A stretch of DNA of 64,000 nt, from contig NC_016457.1 in NCBI RefSeq assembly GCF_000226115.1, forward strand, positions 2,046,001-2,110,000, in the 5' to 3' direction. Positions 21,979-33,581 of the stretch are shown in pieces (position 1 is the first letter of the stretch; each line of letters starts with the position of its first letter). A model generated the notes under the pieces. The model saw only the letters and a list, made by a program, of their open reading frames with translations, was not told the origin of the DNA and searched no databases. The translations under genes were made by a program, and so were the position numbers. This DNA is from Thermothielavioides terrestris NRRL 8126 (lineage: Eukaryota > Ascomycota > Sordariomycetes > Sordariales > Chaetomiaceae).

Positions 21979-22725
21979 TCACGCCCTCTGCCGCAGTCGT
22001 GGACTCCTCCGTACCGCCCGCGGCTCCGGCGCCGGGCCGGACTTCCTGCCCATCTTCACGGCCCGTCCGGGGGAAGGCGACGACAAGCCAGCCACGGTTT
22101 GGGAGCGCTTCCGGCGGCCAGGGCCACCGTGCTCCTTGTCGTCTTTGCCGGCTGGGTCGCTGGTGACTGCTGCCGCCGAGTCCGTGAGCTGTTTCGGGGC
22201 GCTTTGTTGCCGTTGTATTCGGGCGCAGTTGTTGTTCTCTTGCCCGGTTTGGCCGACCTTGTTCCAATGCGCGCTGTACTTGACGACGCGTGCGCCTGTG
22301 CCCGAACTCGAAAGCAGGTCAACATCGACAGAAAGATGACCGAGCTTTGTAACTTCTGACCGCAGGGCTGCCTTGAAAAGCCCTTCCGGCATTGCGAACT
22401 GCCCAAGAAGAGGCCAGTGGTGCCCAAAGAGAGGCCAGTGGGCCAACTGATTCTGGCCGAAGTCTTGCTTGGTAGGGAAAGTTAGCTGTCCCTCGTTGGT
22501 AACAGTGATGCCCAAGACATCCCCAGCCGCCTCATCAATGTGCTCTTTGATTAGGTGTCTGGCTCCAGCATGTATCTTGTTTTTCATTGCATCCGCTGTC
22601 TCACTGTCAAGCCGGGTAATCGTGGGAGCAGGCATGGCAACAGGGAGCCAGCGTCTCTGGTCTGCATCGTAGACCCAAGCACTGTGCTCCTCGTATATTT
22701 CACCACTCATAACAGGTGTTTGCAT
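21979..22725 (-). CDS. Hypothetical protein, N-terminus like leaders of fungal kinase-like proteins
   Basis: A 248-residue single-exon frame starting at ATG 22725. Residues 10-75 (WVYDADQRRWLPV, TITRLDSETADAMKNKIHAGARHLIKEHIDEAAGDVLGITV) and KYSAHWNKVG recall segments that precede kinase-like domains in some fungal proteins. This is a weak impression from memory. No kinase motif follows; the last 90 residues are basic and low in complexity, ending in RRSPRLRQRA. A small local duplication, HWPLFGHHWPLLG, is visible. The gene could be a truncated family member or an unspliced misreading with a missed exon upstream or downstream. Function is unknown. Confidence 0.4.
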   Translation of the reverse strand: MQTPVMSGEIYEEHSAWVYDADQRRWLPVAMPAPTITRLDSETADAMKNKIHAGARHLIKEHIDEAAGDVLGITVTNEGQLTFPTKQDFGQNQLAHWPLFGHHWPLLGQFAMPEGLFKAALRSEVTKLGHLSVDVDLLSSSGTGARVVKYSAHWNKVGQTGQENNNCARIQRQQSAPKQLTDSAAAVTSDPAGKDDKEHGGPGRRKRSQTVAGLSSPSPGRAVKMGRKSGPAPEPRAVRRSPRLRQRA

Positions 22726-23875
22726 CTCTCCTCAAATAGGTACTTTGTGATCACGGCTCCCGAGTTTACCGTTGTGTTGTAGCTATGTGGCCCAAACTGA
22801 GGTAGGACAGATGTTACCAGCAATGGGCAGCCGGGGTGAGACGTATATACCTGGTAGGTTCCATTGTAGGCTGGTGATGGATATTGCTCTTTCGTATGTC
22901 ACGCCAACCTCGATTCCGTTCTCATTGTTCTCTTTTCCGTTCAACTTCCAGAAAAAGTCGGATAAAGAGTCGGCAAGTCTCACTTACCCCACGGAGTAAT
23001 CCGTATTCTCCTAGGTTCCTTTCACCGCGAAACGAAACAAGCCCCGCTCCACGGTTATATTTTGCAAAGCCCTCAAAGGAACCTACGGGTTCTTTGAGGT
23101 GCCAGAGGCCAGGAGGCATTTGGAGTTTCTAATGTGTAATTCGGGCTGATTGTCTGTTAAGCCACATGATCCTGTAGCCTCGCAGCCTGTCAAACAGACG
23201 ATGCTTTGCTCTACCCAAAGCGCGACCTTCAAGAATAACGTGGAGAAGATGAGTGTGATTCGTGACCAAAGCGCGAGAACAGATGCAGTGGACCTTGCCT
23301 CAGCCCCTGTGACCTGGAAACCGAGTCATCATCATAGCAAACAGGTGCAGCCGAGGTGAGCCCCAACCACCTGGGGTTGACGGCGGAATGTCAATGCCAA
23401 CCACCCAGTTCTGCGGATCGCTCCCAGAACTCCTCACCCACGTAGGCGGTATGCGCGTGGCCTGCCAAAGCATGTATTTTCCTGATGGCTCTTCACGCGA
23501 TACCGTAATCGGTCATGTTCAGTCAAAAACAACAAAGTCCTGCGAGGTAAAGTGGCTTCTTGTCGCTCTGAACTGATTCTCTCACTGATTGTCAACAAGC
23601 AATTTGCTTTCAGTTCCTGAAGAACGAGCAAGCGGTGTAGTCAATGGCGTTGCCCGGTGCGTTAAAGAAGGCGGTTGATGAAAGAGTGGGCCATCGCGAC
23701 CACAGACTAAATATGTGGCGTATGTGGCTTGAGTTGGGCCGCCTGTGGCGATTGGATGTTCTTGAGCTACACAGTTGGCCCGTGCACACAACTTCGCGTG
23801 AGCCGACGACATCGCGAACACTTGCCGGAACGCATTGCCTGCCACATTGAACTTCAAGCTCAACCACAGCCCAAC
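22726..23875. other. Intergenic region before NDUFS5
   Basis: No supported gene in about 1.15 kb. An ACGGAGTAATCCGTATT near-palindrome lies at 22991-23007. Base composition is closer to neutral than in the flanking genes. Confidence 0.4.
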
Positions 23876-24368
23876 ATGGCGTCTGGCTACGGCTTGAATG
23901 GAGGTGAGCCTAGTTTTGCGACCCAATGGCCCAATGCAGCCCACTAGTTGGCACCAACCTGCATCGTCTTGCTGACCCGGCTCGGCTCCGAACCTGGCAC
24001 AGGCCCGTCCCGCTGCTTCCCCTTCTGGCAGGAGCTGCTCTCATGCTACGTGGTCAACAGCTCCGACGATGACGACTCCGGCAAGAAGAAGTGCGTCCCA
24101 GCCATGGAGGATTACTACGAATGCCTGCATCACCGGAAGGAGGTGCGTTGCCGACACCAAAAGCCCCCGTCGCAATTCACTCGGACGAATGACGGGCTGA
24201 CCCCAATTGATCGTTCTACAGGCTGCGAGGGTGAAGGTGCTTCAGGCTGCGTATAGACAGGCCGAGGCCAAGAAGCTGCAAGAAAACCCTCCAACCGCCG
24301 GCCAAATACGGAACCTCGGCCTGTTAGACAAGGAGGACGACACAAAGAAGGTGCTGGGAACGAGCTGA
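23876..24368 (+). CDS. NADH:ubiquinone oxidoreductase subunit NDUFS5 (15 kDa, twin CX9C)
   Basis: Three exons (23876-23903, 24003-24142, 24222-24368) give 104 residues, matching the small size of this accessory complex I subunit. The twin CX9C pattern is explicit: C-FPFWQELLS-C and C-VPAMEDYYE-C, followed by LHHRKE, as in NDUFS5 orthologues. Such proteins fold in the intermembrane space through the Mia40 oxidative relay and sit on the intermembrane face of complex I. The helical C-terminus (RVKVLQAAYRQAEAKKLQE) and QIRNLGLL follow. The first exon encodes only nine residues, so splicing is essential for expression. Confidence 0.92.
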
Positions 24369-24851
24369 GGGCGACGCTGGTGGCATTACGGGTGGGTGTG
24401 GGTGTGTATCTTGCTAGTGCTTGGTTGCGTTCTTGACGTGCCAGTGCGGGTCAGGGAAGTAAGTGGTGGTCGGGTTGCCGGCGTGCTATAGCCGCATGTT
24501 TCACTCCAGCCATCAAGTGCTTTGCGAGGCGCGGTCCAGGTAGCCGCACAGGTGCAAGGAATCCAGGTCATTTGCGCATAAAGCGGCCCTGATTTTCAAA
24601 GACCACCATCAGCCATCCGGCTGCAGAAAACCGGAAAGCTCAACTGGCGCCCGAGGCGGCCAGTGCTTTCCCAATCCGCTCAACACCACTTCCCGTCGTT
24701 TCCCTCAGCACGATTGACGCATTTCAGTGAAACCTCAGTCTTCCTCTGGTGGGAACTCGAGGAACTCGACCGGTTCTTTCTCACTACCTTCCTAATGCTG
24801 TTGGTGTTTTCTGGCCGTTTCCGGCTTGCCACTTGTCGAGATTGACTCACA
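24369..24851. other. Spacer between NDUFS5 and the next + strand gene
   Basis: This 483-bp spacer holds the NDUFS5 terminator region and the promoter of the next gene. A GT-rich run is seen near 24389-24410; no gene. Confidence 0.4.
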
Positions 24852-26671
24852 ATGCCCTGCCTCCGAGGCATCGAGGTCTTCCTGACCACAAAACCCGACG
24901 ACGAGCGGATCCCGGAATACCCGCATCATGATGGCGCATATGCCAGAATTCTCGAGAATACTCGGGGTAGTCCCAACCGCAGAACCGGCCCGACTGTTTC
25001 GGTTTACATACCCTCTATTCCTGGTCCGTCCATCCACGCCGAGGCACACTCATCAGATATATGATCATGACGTGAACTGACGGCGTCAGCTACTCCGTTT
25101 GCCGTCAACTACAATGTCAACAATGCGCCGCTTGCCCCTTGCAAGTACATCTTCTTCCGCCTCTACATGAATGGCCGGCCCATTGCGGCCTGGGGCATAG
25201 ACCCGAAGGCCCGCCCCAGTGGCAAGGTCGTCAAGTCGCTGTGGGCACCATGTGCGTTATACGATGACCAAGTTGGATTTGAGGGACGCAACTTTGTGTT
25301 CCTGCCTGGACAGGAGCACAAGTCCGTGGCCGAAGACGGCGGTCTCATCGAGATACAGGTCTTCCGCGCAAAGGAGAGGAGGGCTCGAGCACCGAGAGTG
25401 GAAGAGTTTCGATTTCAGGATAACTATGGGATTGCGTGAGTACTTGGCGCTAATTGCCCGTTCCCTTCTTCCGTCCCTGCCCGACCGCTATCTGACCTAG
25501 ACTCTCCAGTGCCCCTAGCATTGGCCTTCTAGATCAACCACAAGATGCGTGCTTCTACGACTGGCACCTCTTGGACGCGAAGGACGCGCCATTTGCGTCT
25601 TTTAGGCTTCACTATCGTTCGTTGAAGAACCTTCAGGAGCTGAACCTCATCCCGGCAACCGAACTTGAGCTTCTCTGTTCTCTCTCGCCGAAGGCGCTCA
25701 GAAGTATCGCCGAAGCAAACCATAGCTCAAAGGGATCAGACAACGGATCAGAACCTCCGTCATACCGATCAAGGACCTCGGACGAGGCGGTGTTTCACGA
25801 TTGTGGCGAGAACCTTGCTGCCGGAGAACAAGGCCGCGACGGCGCAACACAGTACTCTCTCAAGACTCCGCCGGAGCTTTTTCCAGCAGTGCCAGCCAGC
25901 TTCCGAGTCCCTCAGCCAAGTAAGGCGCTGAGAGACGCATCTGGCGAGTCATATTTGCAACGTCCCCTGCCAGAGCTCCCAGTAGAAGAGCCTCGGAGGT
26001 TCTCAAGACCATCTTCTGTGGGGTCTGCTGGATCTGCCACCTTCTCGATAACCCCTTCGCTTCTCCAGGAAGTTGAAGAAGGACGTCTATATTCTGGCGA
26101 CGTTGAAGTCGGTATCGCACGACTGGTTCAGCTCCCACCGTCCAACTCGACCCTCAGCACCAATCCTGATGACGAGCCGCATCCTGCGGACTACTCGATT
26201 TCGGACTACGACGCATCTTCGAATTCCGCGACTGACTCTTTCTCCGATGCGAAACTTTCTCCTGGCCGTTATTTGCCTACAACTGGCAGCGTTCTAGAAC
26301 GAGGCATCGCCCTTTTTAGCTCGCCCAAGAAGACAACGTCGCCCGAGGCATCGATTTCCAGGCAGTCTTCGCCGTGCGATTTCTATTCGAAGCAAGATCT
26401 TTTTCCATTGGAGCGGATGACCCTCAGCGAGTCGGAATGGATTAACCGCAGTCCTTCGCCGGCTCGGATGCGGGCGGCTACCCTTGCTGCTCGCCGTGAC
26501 GATAGTCCCGGGACAGACCGCGGAGGCGGTGGGTCGCTGTTCGCGAGGCTTCGCAAGAAGAGCTTCAAGGGGTCGCCCCGTAAGTTGTTGGGCGAAGTGC
26601 TCGGTCACGATGTGCCCAAGTCAGGTGAGCGTGGCAATGCTGTTCAGCGGGGCATGGGAGACCGGAACTGA
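24852..26671 (+). CDS. Conserved-looking fungal hypothetical protein (DUF7918-like start)
   Basis: Three exons (24852-25023, 25090-25435, 25510-26671) join in phase to 559 residues; the first donor is an unusual GTCCGT. The first 230 residues look globular: GIEVFLTTKP, PTVSVYIPSIPG, PFAVNYNV...KYIFFRLYMNGRPIAAWGID and FYDWHLLDAKDAPFASFRLHYRSLKNLQELNLI. That order resembles the beta-rich N-terminal region of fungal DUF7918-type proteins, but I am not sure. The remaining 330 residues are Ser/Pro/Glu-rich and probably disordered, with phospho-site-like SPSPAR and a basic C-terminus (LRKKSFKGSPRKLLGE). No catalytic motif or membrane segment is visible. Function unknown. Confidence 0.75.
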
Positions 26672-26946
26672 AGCGGCCGCGGCTGCGGCCGGCAGTGTCG
26701 CTGGTCTAATTTGACAGTGCATACACTCAATGCTCTGGCCGTGATGAACGGGTTGAGGCTAGGCTGATCCTGCCTCAATGGATGTGGCACGTTTATCAGG
26801 GTGCTTAAGGAAGCTATCATAGCCGTGTGTTAGTATCTGCCCAAGGCGGAGGGGGAGGCTGAGGATTGGGGTGGGCAGACGGCATGTTGCAATGTTGAGA
26901 GGCTAGTTCAGCAGAACATACATTCTACGAATCTCGCCGAGGGGTT

Positions 26947-28158
26947 TTACCACCACTTCTCGAACAAGACCCTCTTCTGCTGCATACCGAGCCCTGCAGG
27001 GGACACCAGGGCCTCCACAAACTGATCCGTCATGAGCGGTACTCCGCATATGTACACTACTGCGGCTTCCTTATCCTCCCCAACGGCCTGTTCCACATCG
27101 CTAACAGACATCCTCCTTCTCAAAAACGGCACCTTAGCCCCGTTATTGCACCTTACCACATCCTTTTCCCCTCTCGTGTTCCCGTCCTGGACACTGGATG
27201 GCGCCGTCCCGCCCGTCAGGAATAACCTCAACCCTCCTTTCACGCTGCCGCTTTCAAACAACCCCACGATCCGCTCAAGGAAAAGTATCTCGCTTGCCTC
27301 CACTCTTCTTTCACCATCATCATCACCACCACCACCACCAACCCTACTGTCATTTCGCAGCACGTGACGGGGATCCCTCACGCTATACAGCACCCGCACT
27401 TCCAAACCCGCCCAGCGATCCCGCTGCTCGCCAATGAAGCTGAGCATGCTCATGAGCGGGTTGATGCCCATCCCGCCGGCGACGAACACCGCCTTGCGCA
27501 GCGGCGGGGGAGCGAGGGCCGCTGCGGGCGGCGGGAACACGAAGCTGCCGCCGATGCGGACTCGCACCTCGTTGCGGAGCAGCTCGGCGGCCGGCTGGAA
27601 GAGGTAGGCTGCGGGTGGGTTGGTGGGGGAGGATTGGATTGCTAGCTCGAGGTAAGCTGGAGAAGGGGATGCTGCGGTGGTGGGCTCTGGCTGGGCTTCG
27701 TCATCTGGGCTGTGTCGGTGGGTGGCCGCTGGCGGCCGCCGGGCGACGGCTAAGGAGGGGGAGGAGGTGATGGTGAAGCCGCCTGGTTTCTTGATGCCAG
27801 TGTGCGGGGGTGGGTAGAGATCGACCCATTGCCCCGGGAGGAACTGAGCGTTGGAAATGAGTTATCTAGGTGAAAATAGATAGAGGACATAGTTATGGTG
27901 ATGGAGCAGGGAGGGATGGAGGAGGCGGAGACGGAGGCGGCTCACTTTGATGGTGTGGTGAGGAGGGATCTCCAGGCGGAAAAGGCGGATGGTTGGGGAG
28001 ACTACAGTGATGTCTGAAATCGTGAGGGTGTGGAGGGACTGGAGAGCTGAGTTAGGCTGGTCTCCTCGCCGGGGAATATGGAACCGGAGGGCCACGCCTA
28101 CCTCATCACGGGGCTCATTTGCCGTCCGTTCAATATGGCTCTGTTTCTGCTTGCTCAT
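26947..28158 (-). CDS. OXNAD1-like flavin/NAD oxidoreductase
   Basis: Two exons (28158-27946, 27843-26947) give 369 residues. The first exon and start of the second form an FAD-binding beta barrel (ITVVSPTIRLFRLEIP, FLPGQWVDLYPP, GGFTITSSP). The NAD-binding half shows VFVAGGMGINPLMSML, a ferredoxin-reductase nucleotide loop, then VRVLYSVRD and the C-terminal CGVPLMTDQFVEAL, which matches the OXNAD1 group. The protein is expected to move electrons from NAD(P)H through FAD; a mitochondrial place is suggested by the family but no clear targeting peptide is visible. Gly- and His-codon runs near 27316-27345 make a low-complexity insert. Confidence 0.88.
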
Positions 28159-29523
28159 ATTGGAAGGAGGAGTGAAGAAGCGGCAACAAGCCGGTTGGGG
28201 ACGGGGCCGGGCTCTTTTACAAGATGGTACACGATGTCGCTCTGAAAGGATGCACCGGACGGATCCGATGCCCTGACAACAAAGTTACGTGACTTCCGGT
28301 AATTTTATCCGCCCATGCGGAGGCCTTGGCCTGGTTTGGCCCGATCGGTTGGCGGCTCCGTGCCGAGCCTGCAGCAGCCCGGCCCCGGTTGATCGCCCCA
28401 CACAGAGGGGAATGATCCGGCGGGATGACGGTCGATGTTACTCCGTATCTGTCCAGCTAGCGATGGCCTTGCATTACTGATAAGAGAGTTAGCGTACGGG
28501 TGGCCGATGGGATCTCGATCCAGTATGATAAAAGCACATGCATCTACTTTGTATGTTGTATGCGGCCAAGCTCCCGCCAGGTCCCGGACTTCCAAGGTCC
28601 CTAGAGTGGTCATGAACTGCTTTATTCTGTTGACCAAGCGAACAACAAACGGATGCCTGTATCCGACGTGTTGGGATCTATGAGCCATCTACCTACTGCG
28701 TAGGGACATCGCACTTCTTCTGTTGGTGCTCTTTTCGACTCATGCTACATTGCAATGTTGTGTAGTTCAACAGCAGAGGCTGTTCGCCCAAGCATTCACT
28801 TCACCGCGAGAGATCCAAGTTAGGGTTACAGGAGAGATTTGATTGGCTGGGTATGAATCCCGCAGCGCTCTAAGTTAATCCCCGGCCGGCAAGTGCCGCC
28901 GCATCGGGGCGTCTGATTGCTGCCTCGTGACCGACATCATACCTATCAGCCTCAGGTCCCTTTGACGCAACTTGGGCTGGTTTCACCACGCCGTCAATGA
29001 TGCTCTTGAAATACCCCAAATACCAGACAATACACGCCCCGTGAGCATTTGGTTGCCTGCGGTGCTCTTAAGCTGGAGCTCCCACAGTATGTTGTCGCTG
29101 TGACACCCCATGTTGAATACCCCACTACCACCGTTGCAAGCAGCTAAAAAATGGCCCGCGACTCGCGTAGAGACCCACCCCATTGCTCGACCCGGCGGCC
29201 GGATCGAAGAAACTCGACAGAACCCCCGAGCACGTCCGCAGCCGCTGGCCCGATTGAAGGGAAACCCACCAGTGCGCCAGGCTCTCAGGATGCGCAAAGG
29301 TCGAAAACGTGCGTTTTGCAGTCGGCGAAACCTTGCCGAGACCGAGGTCTGACGGGCGCAACAGCAGGACTAGTCTCGAGTTTCACAGAACCGCACACTC
29401 GTTTCCGGACTATGGGTATGGATTCCACCCTGGGCATGGCTACCGACCGACCGACCGCCCGCCCGAACAGAGTCTGACCATACATAAATACCCTGATACA
29501 GATCTTTGAAGGGCGCAGTTAGA
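28159..29523. other. Divergent intergenic region between OXNAD1-like gene and ULP2
   Basis: No supported gene in about 1.36 kb. It contains a TACTCCGTA motif (28439-28447), a CCGACCGACCGACCGCCCG run near 29444-29462 and a TATA-like CATAAATACC near 29482, 40 bp before the ULP2 ATG. Confidence 0.45.
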
Positions 29524-32500
29524 ATGCCTCCGCCGTTCCCCAGGGTATGTTCAAACTCGCCGAGCACCTCCCGCGCACCCGTGACTGACCATGATGAGAT
29601 AGAAGCCGTTCGCGCCTCGGACGCACCTTGACACTCTCAACTCTGGCCCCAGCTCTTCGCCCGCAGTCCAGCAGACCGGCACCACCGATGCTCCCACCCA
29701 ACCTTCCCCGCCGAAACGGCAAAAGCTGTACACCAGCGCTCGTCTCATCGTCCCCGACGAGGAGATAATTGACATCGACCAGGATGTGACGTCGAGGACT
29801 GAGCGCCATGAAAGTCAATCGAGCTTGGTCCACTCCGGGTCACCTGGTGTATCCGAGTTCCAGACCGTGGAAGCGCTCAGCCAGTCCAATCCGGGACGGT
29901 CGAACAGGCGTAGCCGTCGGTCTCAGGCGGGCCGTCCCGCCAACATGACCGAGCTTACGAGACAGGCTGGGAGATTCGACACGCCGGAGCTGATTGAGAG
30001 TTTCGACGAACTCGCCCCAGCACAGAAGCCCGCGCCCGGCCGCCAACGGACTGCTCGCCTGGTGTCCGCAGCTGGAACCCGGCCAAGCACCCTTGTCCGC
30101 GACCCAGCGGATGAATTCATTCTCGGGAAATCTACCCAGACGGGCAAGCAGTCTCATGGCCTTACTCAGGGCAAAAAACGCCCAAGGTGCGAGATTGCCG
30201 ACGATCGCGATGAGCTGGGCGAAGAGAGCAACAGCAAAGGAGCGTCACAGGCCAGCACCCGACCGTCGAATGAGGACTCACCCAGGCACGGCGCTCCCAG
30301 CCTGTCTCGGAGGGGAGATATTAACGCGACCAGGTGGGAAAATAAGCAAGGCACTCGTGCCGCTGCTATGGGTGTCCGTGTGGAGGCAGCCGTGTGCCAG
30401 CCAAACCTTCGATATGCGGCGAGCGAAGGGCAAGGCTCGTGCTTCCTCCGGCAAGCCGAAGGTGCTGAGTTGCTTGCCTTTACAGAAGACGGCAAACTTG
30501 CAGAGCCGCACCGCTGGCTGAAGATCACCGGGAAAGCGAAGACATTGACCTACCACCCGCAGAGCAACTACATCAAAGTCACCCAGTCGATGGATCAAGC
30601 CTCGTCGACGCCGATTGGGGGCCTGATGATCCTTCAGTTATCAAGCAATGCCGATGCGTCATGGGTCGCTGGTCGGGCTGGCAAGAGCCTGGGCATACAA
30701 GTCCTTCAGGAAAGGGAAAGGTATTTATGCCCGACGTGCCCGCCAATATTGCATCAAGCTGATGGTCCGGACTATTTAGCCGCAAGCTTGGCGTGATGTT
30801 TGAAAAAGCAAACCAGGACGTTGCTCGGGCCCGCATGGCATCGTCAGGCACGAAACTGTCGGATGATGCACCGGATCCCGCGCCGCAAACAATTGAGAAA
30901 TTCGAGACGGCAAATATTGTGCGGTCCAACTCTCGGCCTCTCATCCGCCACCAGATGCAAGCTTCAGCAAAAGATCAGAACTCCTCAAGTTCCCGCGTTG
31001 AACCAATGGATGCGCGTATCTCATCCGGATCACATTCGTTGAGGACGAGGCAGATTGCTGGTTCGGTGCAGAGAGCCATGACGCCGCTCGAACCAGTCAT
31101 CCGTCGCTGGTCCCAGGAGAATCCGCAATGGTCAGAGAACTGGAAGATACCCCTAGTCTTCAACCGCACGACGGTGAACAAGGAAGACATCCCCAGACTC
31201 GATGAGGGCGAATGCTTGAACGACAATCTCATCGGATTCGGTCTCCGGTACCTCTTCGACAAGTTCGGTTCGAGGCACCAAGATCTGAATAAGCGCGTCT
31301 ATCTGCACAACTCATTCTTCTATGAAAAGCTCAAAGCAGGCAGGGGCGCTATCAACTACGACGGCGTGAAGAGTTGGACCGCGAAGGTAGATTTGCTGTC
31401 CTACGACTACATCGTTGTCCCCGTCAACGAGCACTTCCACTGGTGGGTAGCGATCATTTGCAACCCGGGCAAGTTGGATCCCGACTGGAGAGGGACCTCG
31501 GACAAGACCGAGGGCGGTGCGAGCAGCGGCATCGCAAGCAGAGCTGATCGTGAATCATCTGACGAGGAGATGACGGACGGATTCGAGAAGCGGCCCACGG
31601 ATGCGCCGTCTGAGGCTGCTCCGACGGAAGAGCCGATTCTTGTCACATCAGACATCGTGGACCTGGACTCTCGCGATATGAACAGCGGTAAAAACTCGTC
31701 CTCGAATGCTGGAGAAAATCAAACCAGAAAACCCAAGGCTGGTACGAGGACGTACAGATTGGAGGACCCAAGAATCATCACTCTAGACTCACTGGGCTCA
31801 AGCCATCCCCAGGCCATCGCCCACCTCAAGAAGTATCTCCTCGCAGAGTTTGAGCACAAGCGCAACAAGGTCATCAGCAACACTCCTCCGCAATTGGGGA
31901 TGAGGGCGAACAACATCCCCGAACAAAACAACTTCTGTGACTGCGGCGTCTACCTTCTGGGCTACATCCAGGAGTTTGTAAAAGACCCCGATCGGTTCAT
32001 CCAGACCTTGCTCCAAAAGGAACGACCGGATTGGGAGTTCAGCCCATCAGCCCTCCGAGCGCTTTGGCGGGACACAATACTATTTGACCAGAAAATGTAT
32101 CAGAAAGAGCAACTGAAGGAAAAGCGGAAAAGGCGTGAAGCGTCAGCTGCCAAATCCACCCCCAAGGGGAGTGCAGAGCCAAGCAGCAACCCATCTCGAG
32201 AAGCCAGCGAGATCGCCAACTCATCCACCAGCATGCAGACAGCCAGGGATGATTCCCCCGAACGGCCGGCTTCGACCACGACCGCAGCCGCTTGCGGAAC
32301 CGAGATTGAGCCAGCTCCCCGCGATCAGCGAGACACTGTGAGCGCTCATTCACCGTCCACGGCGTCAGCGCCCATCCGGGTCTCGCCAAAACAGTCCCCT
32401 CGGCAGGATGGTTGTGTCGATGACGTGGTTCCCAACCCTCCCAAGGAGGACATCGCCATCCTCCCGTCGATCGAATCGCCCGAAGTGGAAGCAGTCCCCA

Positions 32501-32838
32501 GGTCCTCGCCTGAGCGGCGGGACGACCCGCACTTCATCGAGCAACTCTCGTCATCTTCGTCGGCAGAGTCAGATGAGGACGGGGACCACATCGCCGAAGT
32601 CGACGCCAAGTCGTTCTACAAATCGACACCGGCAAGATCCACGAACCAAGGGCGGAAGAGAACGACGCTCTCCTCACCGGCTGTTGGGAGGCAGCAGCCG
32701 CGCGGGCAGCTGGTGAAAACCCGGGCGGCGCATACCGGCAGCCTCTTCGTCCTGGACGGGACCCGCAAGCTGTCTAGTAGCCCGGTGGTGGCGAAGGCCG
32801 AGTTGGTCCGGCACTCGGATCACATCGACCTCACTTGA
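29524..32838 (+). CDS. ULP2: Ulp2-type SUMO-specific cysteine protease
   Basis: Three exons (29524-29544, 29603-30720, 30780-32838) join in phase to 1,065 residues. The peptidase C48 domain lies at about 475-810. It opens with VFNRTTVNKEDIPRLDEGECLNDNLIGFGLRYL and carries the catalytic His in HFHWWVAII (H600), Asp in ITLDSLGSSH (D716), the oxyanion Gln in PEQNNF and the nucleophile in FCDCGVYLLGY (C768). A long loop between His and Asp is usual for Ulp2 and its human relatives SENP6/7. A region near 280-370 (RWLKITGKAKTLTYHPQSNYIKVTQSM) is probably the PH-like module. Both ends are charged and disordered. Ulp2 trims poly-SUMO chains in the nucleus. Confidence 0.93.
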
Positions 32839-33581
32839 GAAGGCTCAGCTGCTGTTTCAGGAGGTGGTGCGACAGGTTGGGACGCGGTTGCTGCGACTGC
32901 TGCCCTGCGCGAGGTCTTGCCGAGGCTTGGCATCTTCTTCCATATTTTTTCCTTCTTTTGTGCATTTTTCGGGGATCTTGGTCTCCCTCTCGAGGCAAAT
33001 GAATGATTATGTTTTCCTCTTGCTTGTCCTGGTGTGGTCCGGCGCAACAGACGGGGCTGTTTATGGTTCGGCGGAGCATAGCATAGCTTGAGGGTGGCAA
33101 TGAGGTGGCACGGCACTGCATCTGGTGTCTGTGGTCTTGTTTTTTCCCGCTTTTTCTTCATGGTCTTGTGTGTTGTTTGTAAATGCGTCATCAACTGGCG
33201 GGAAGGGACGGGAAGGAAGGGACGCCTGATCTTCCAGGCGCGTTGCCGACTTTGCTTTCTGGGCTTAAGAGTGCCCAGTTGCTGGCGCTACCTGCTGCTT
33301 GAGTGGACCATCGGAGGCGCTGTGAATAGAGATAGAGTTAAGGCGCCTAATTAATTAGGTAGCTATTCCCCTGGTAAGTGAAGACAGACAATTCTGTGTG
33401 GCACACTATGGGTGTGTTCGACCATGCAAGCGAGCAGCGAAGGCTTCTTTTCGGGTGGAATACCAACAAGCGTCTTGCTTTACGCCAACAATGGTGGTGA
33501 TGTAGGTTTTGTACATCATAACTGAGGTGGGTGACAAAACCTGTCCGCCTCGGGTATAGAGAACGCTGGTGCTCTACAGAC
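32839..33581. other. Convergent 3' intergenic region of ULP2 and RRP9
   Basis: No gene is seen in this 743-bp convergent interval; a palindromic TTAATTAATTAGG-like patch lies near 33338-33360. Confidence 0.45.

Noticed and set aside
24852..25023. Treating the first exon of the DUF7918-like gene as a separate small gene
   Set aside because: It has no stop at a natural end and joins the next exon in phase with PTVSVYIPSIPG leading into TPFAVNYNV.
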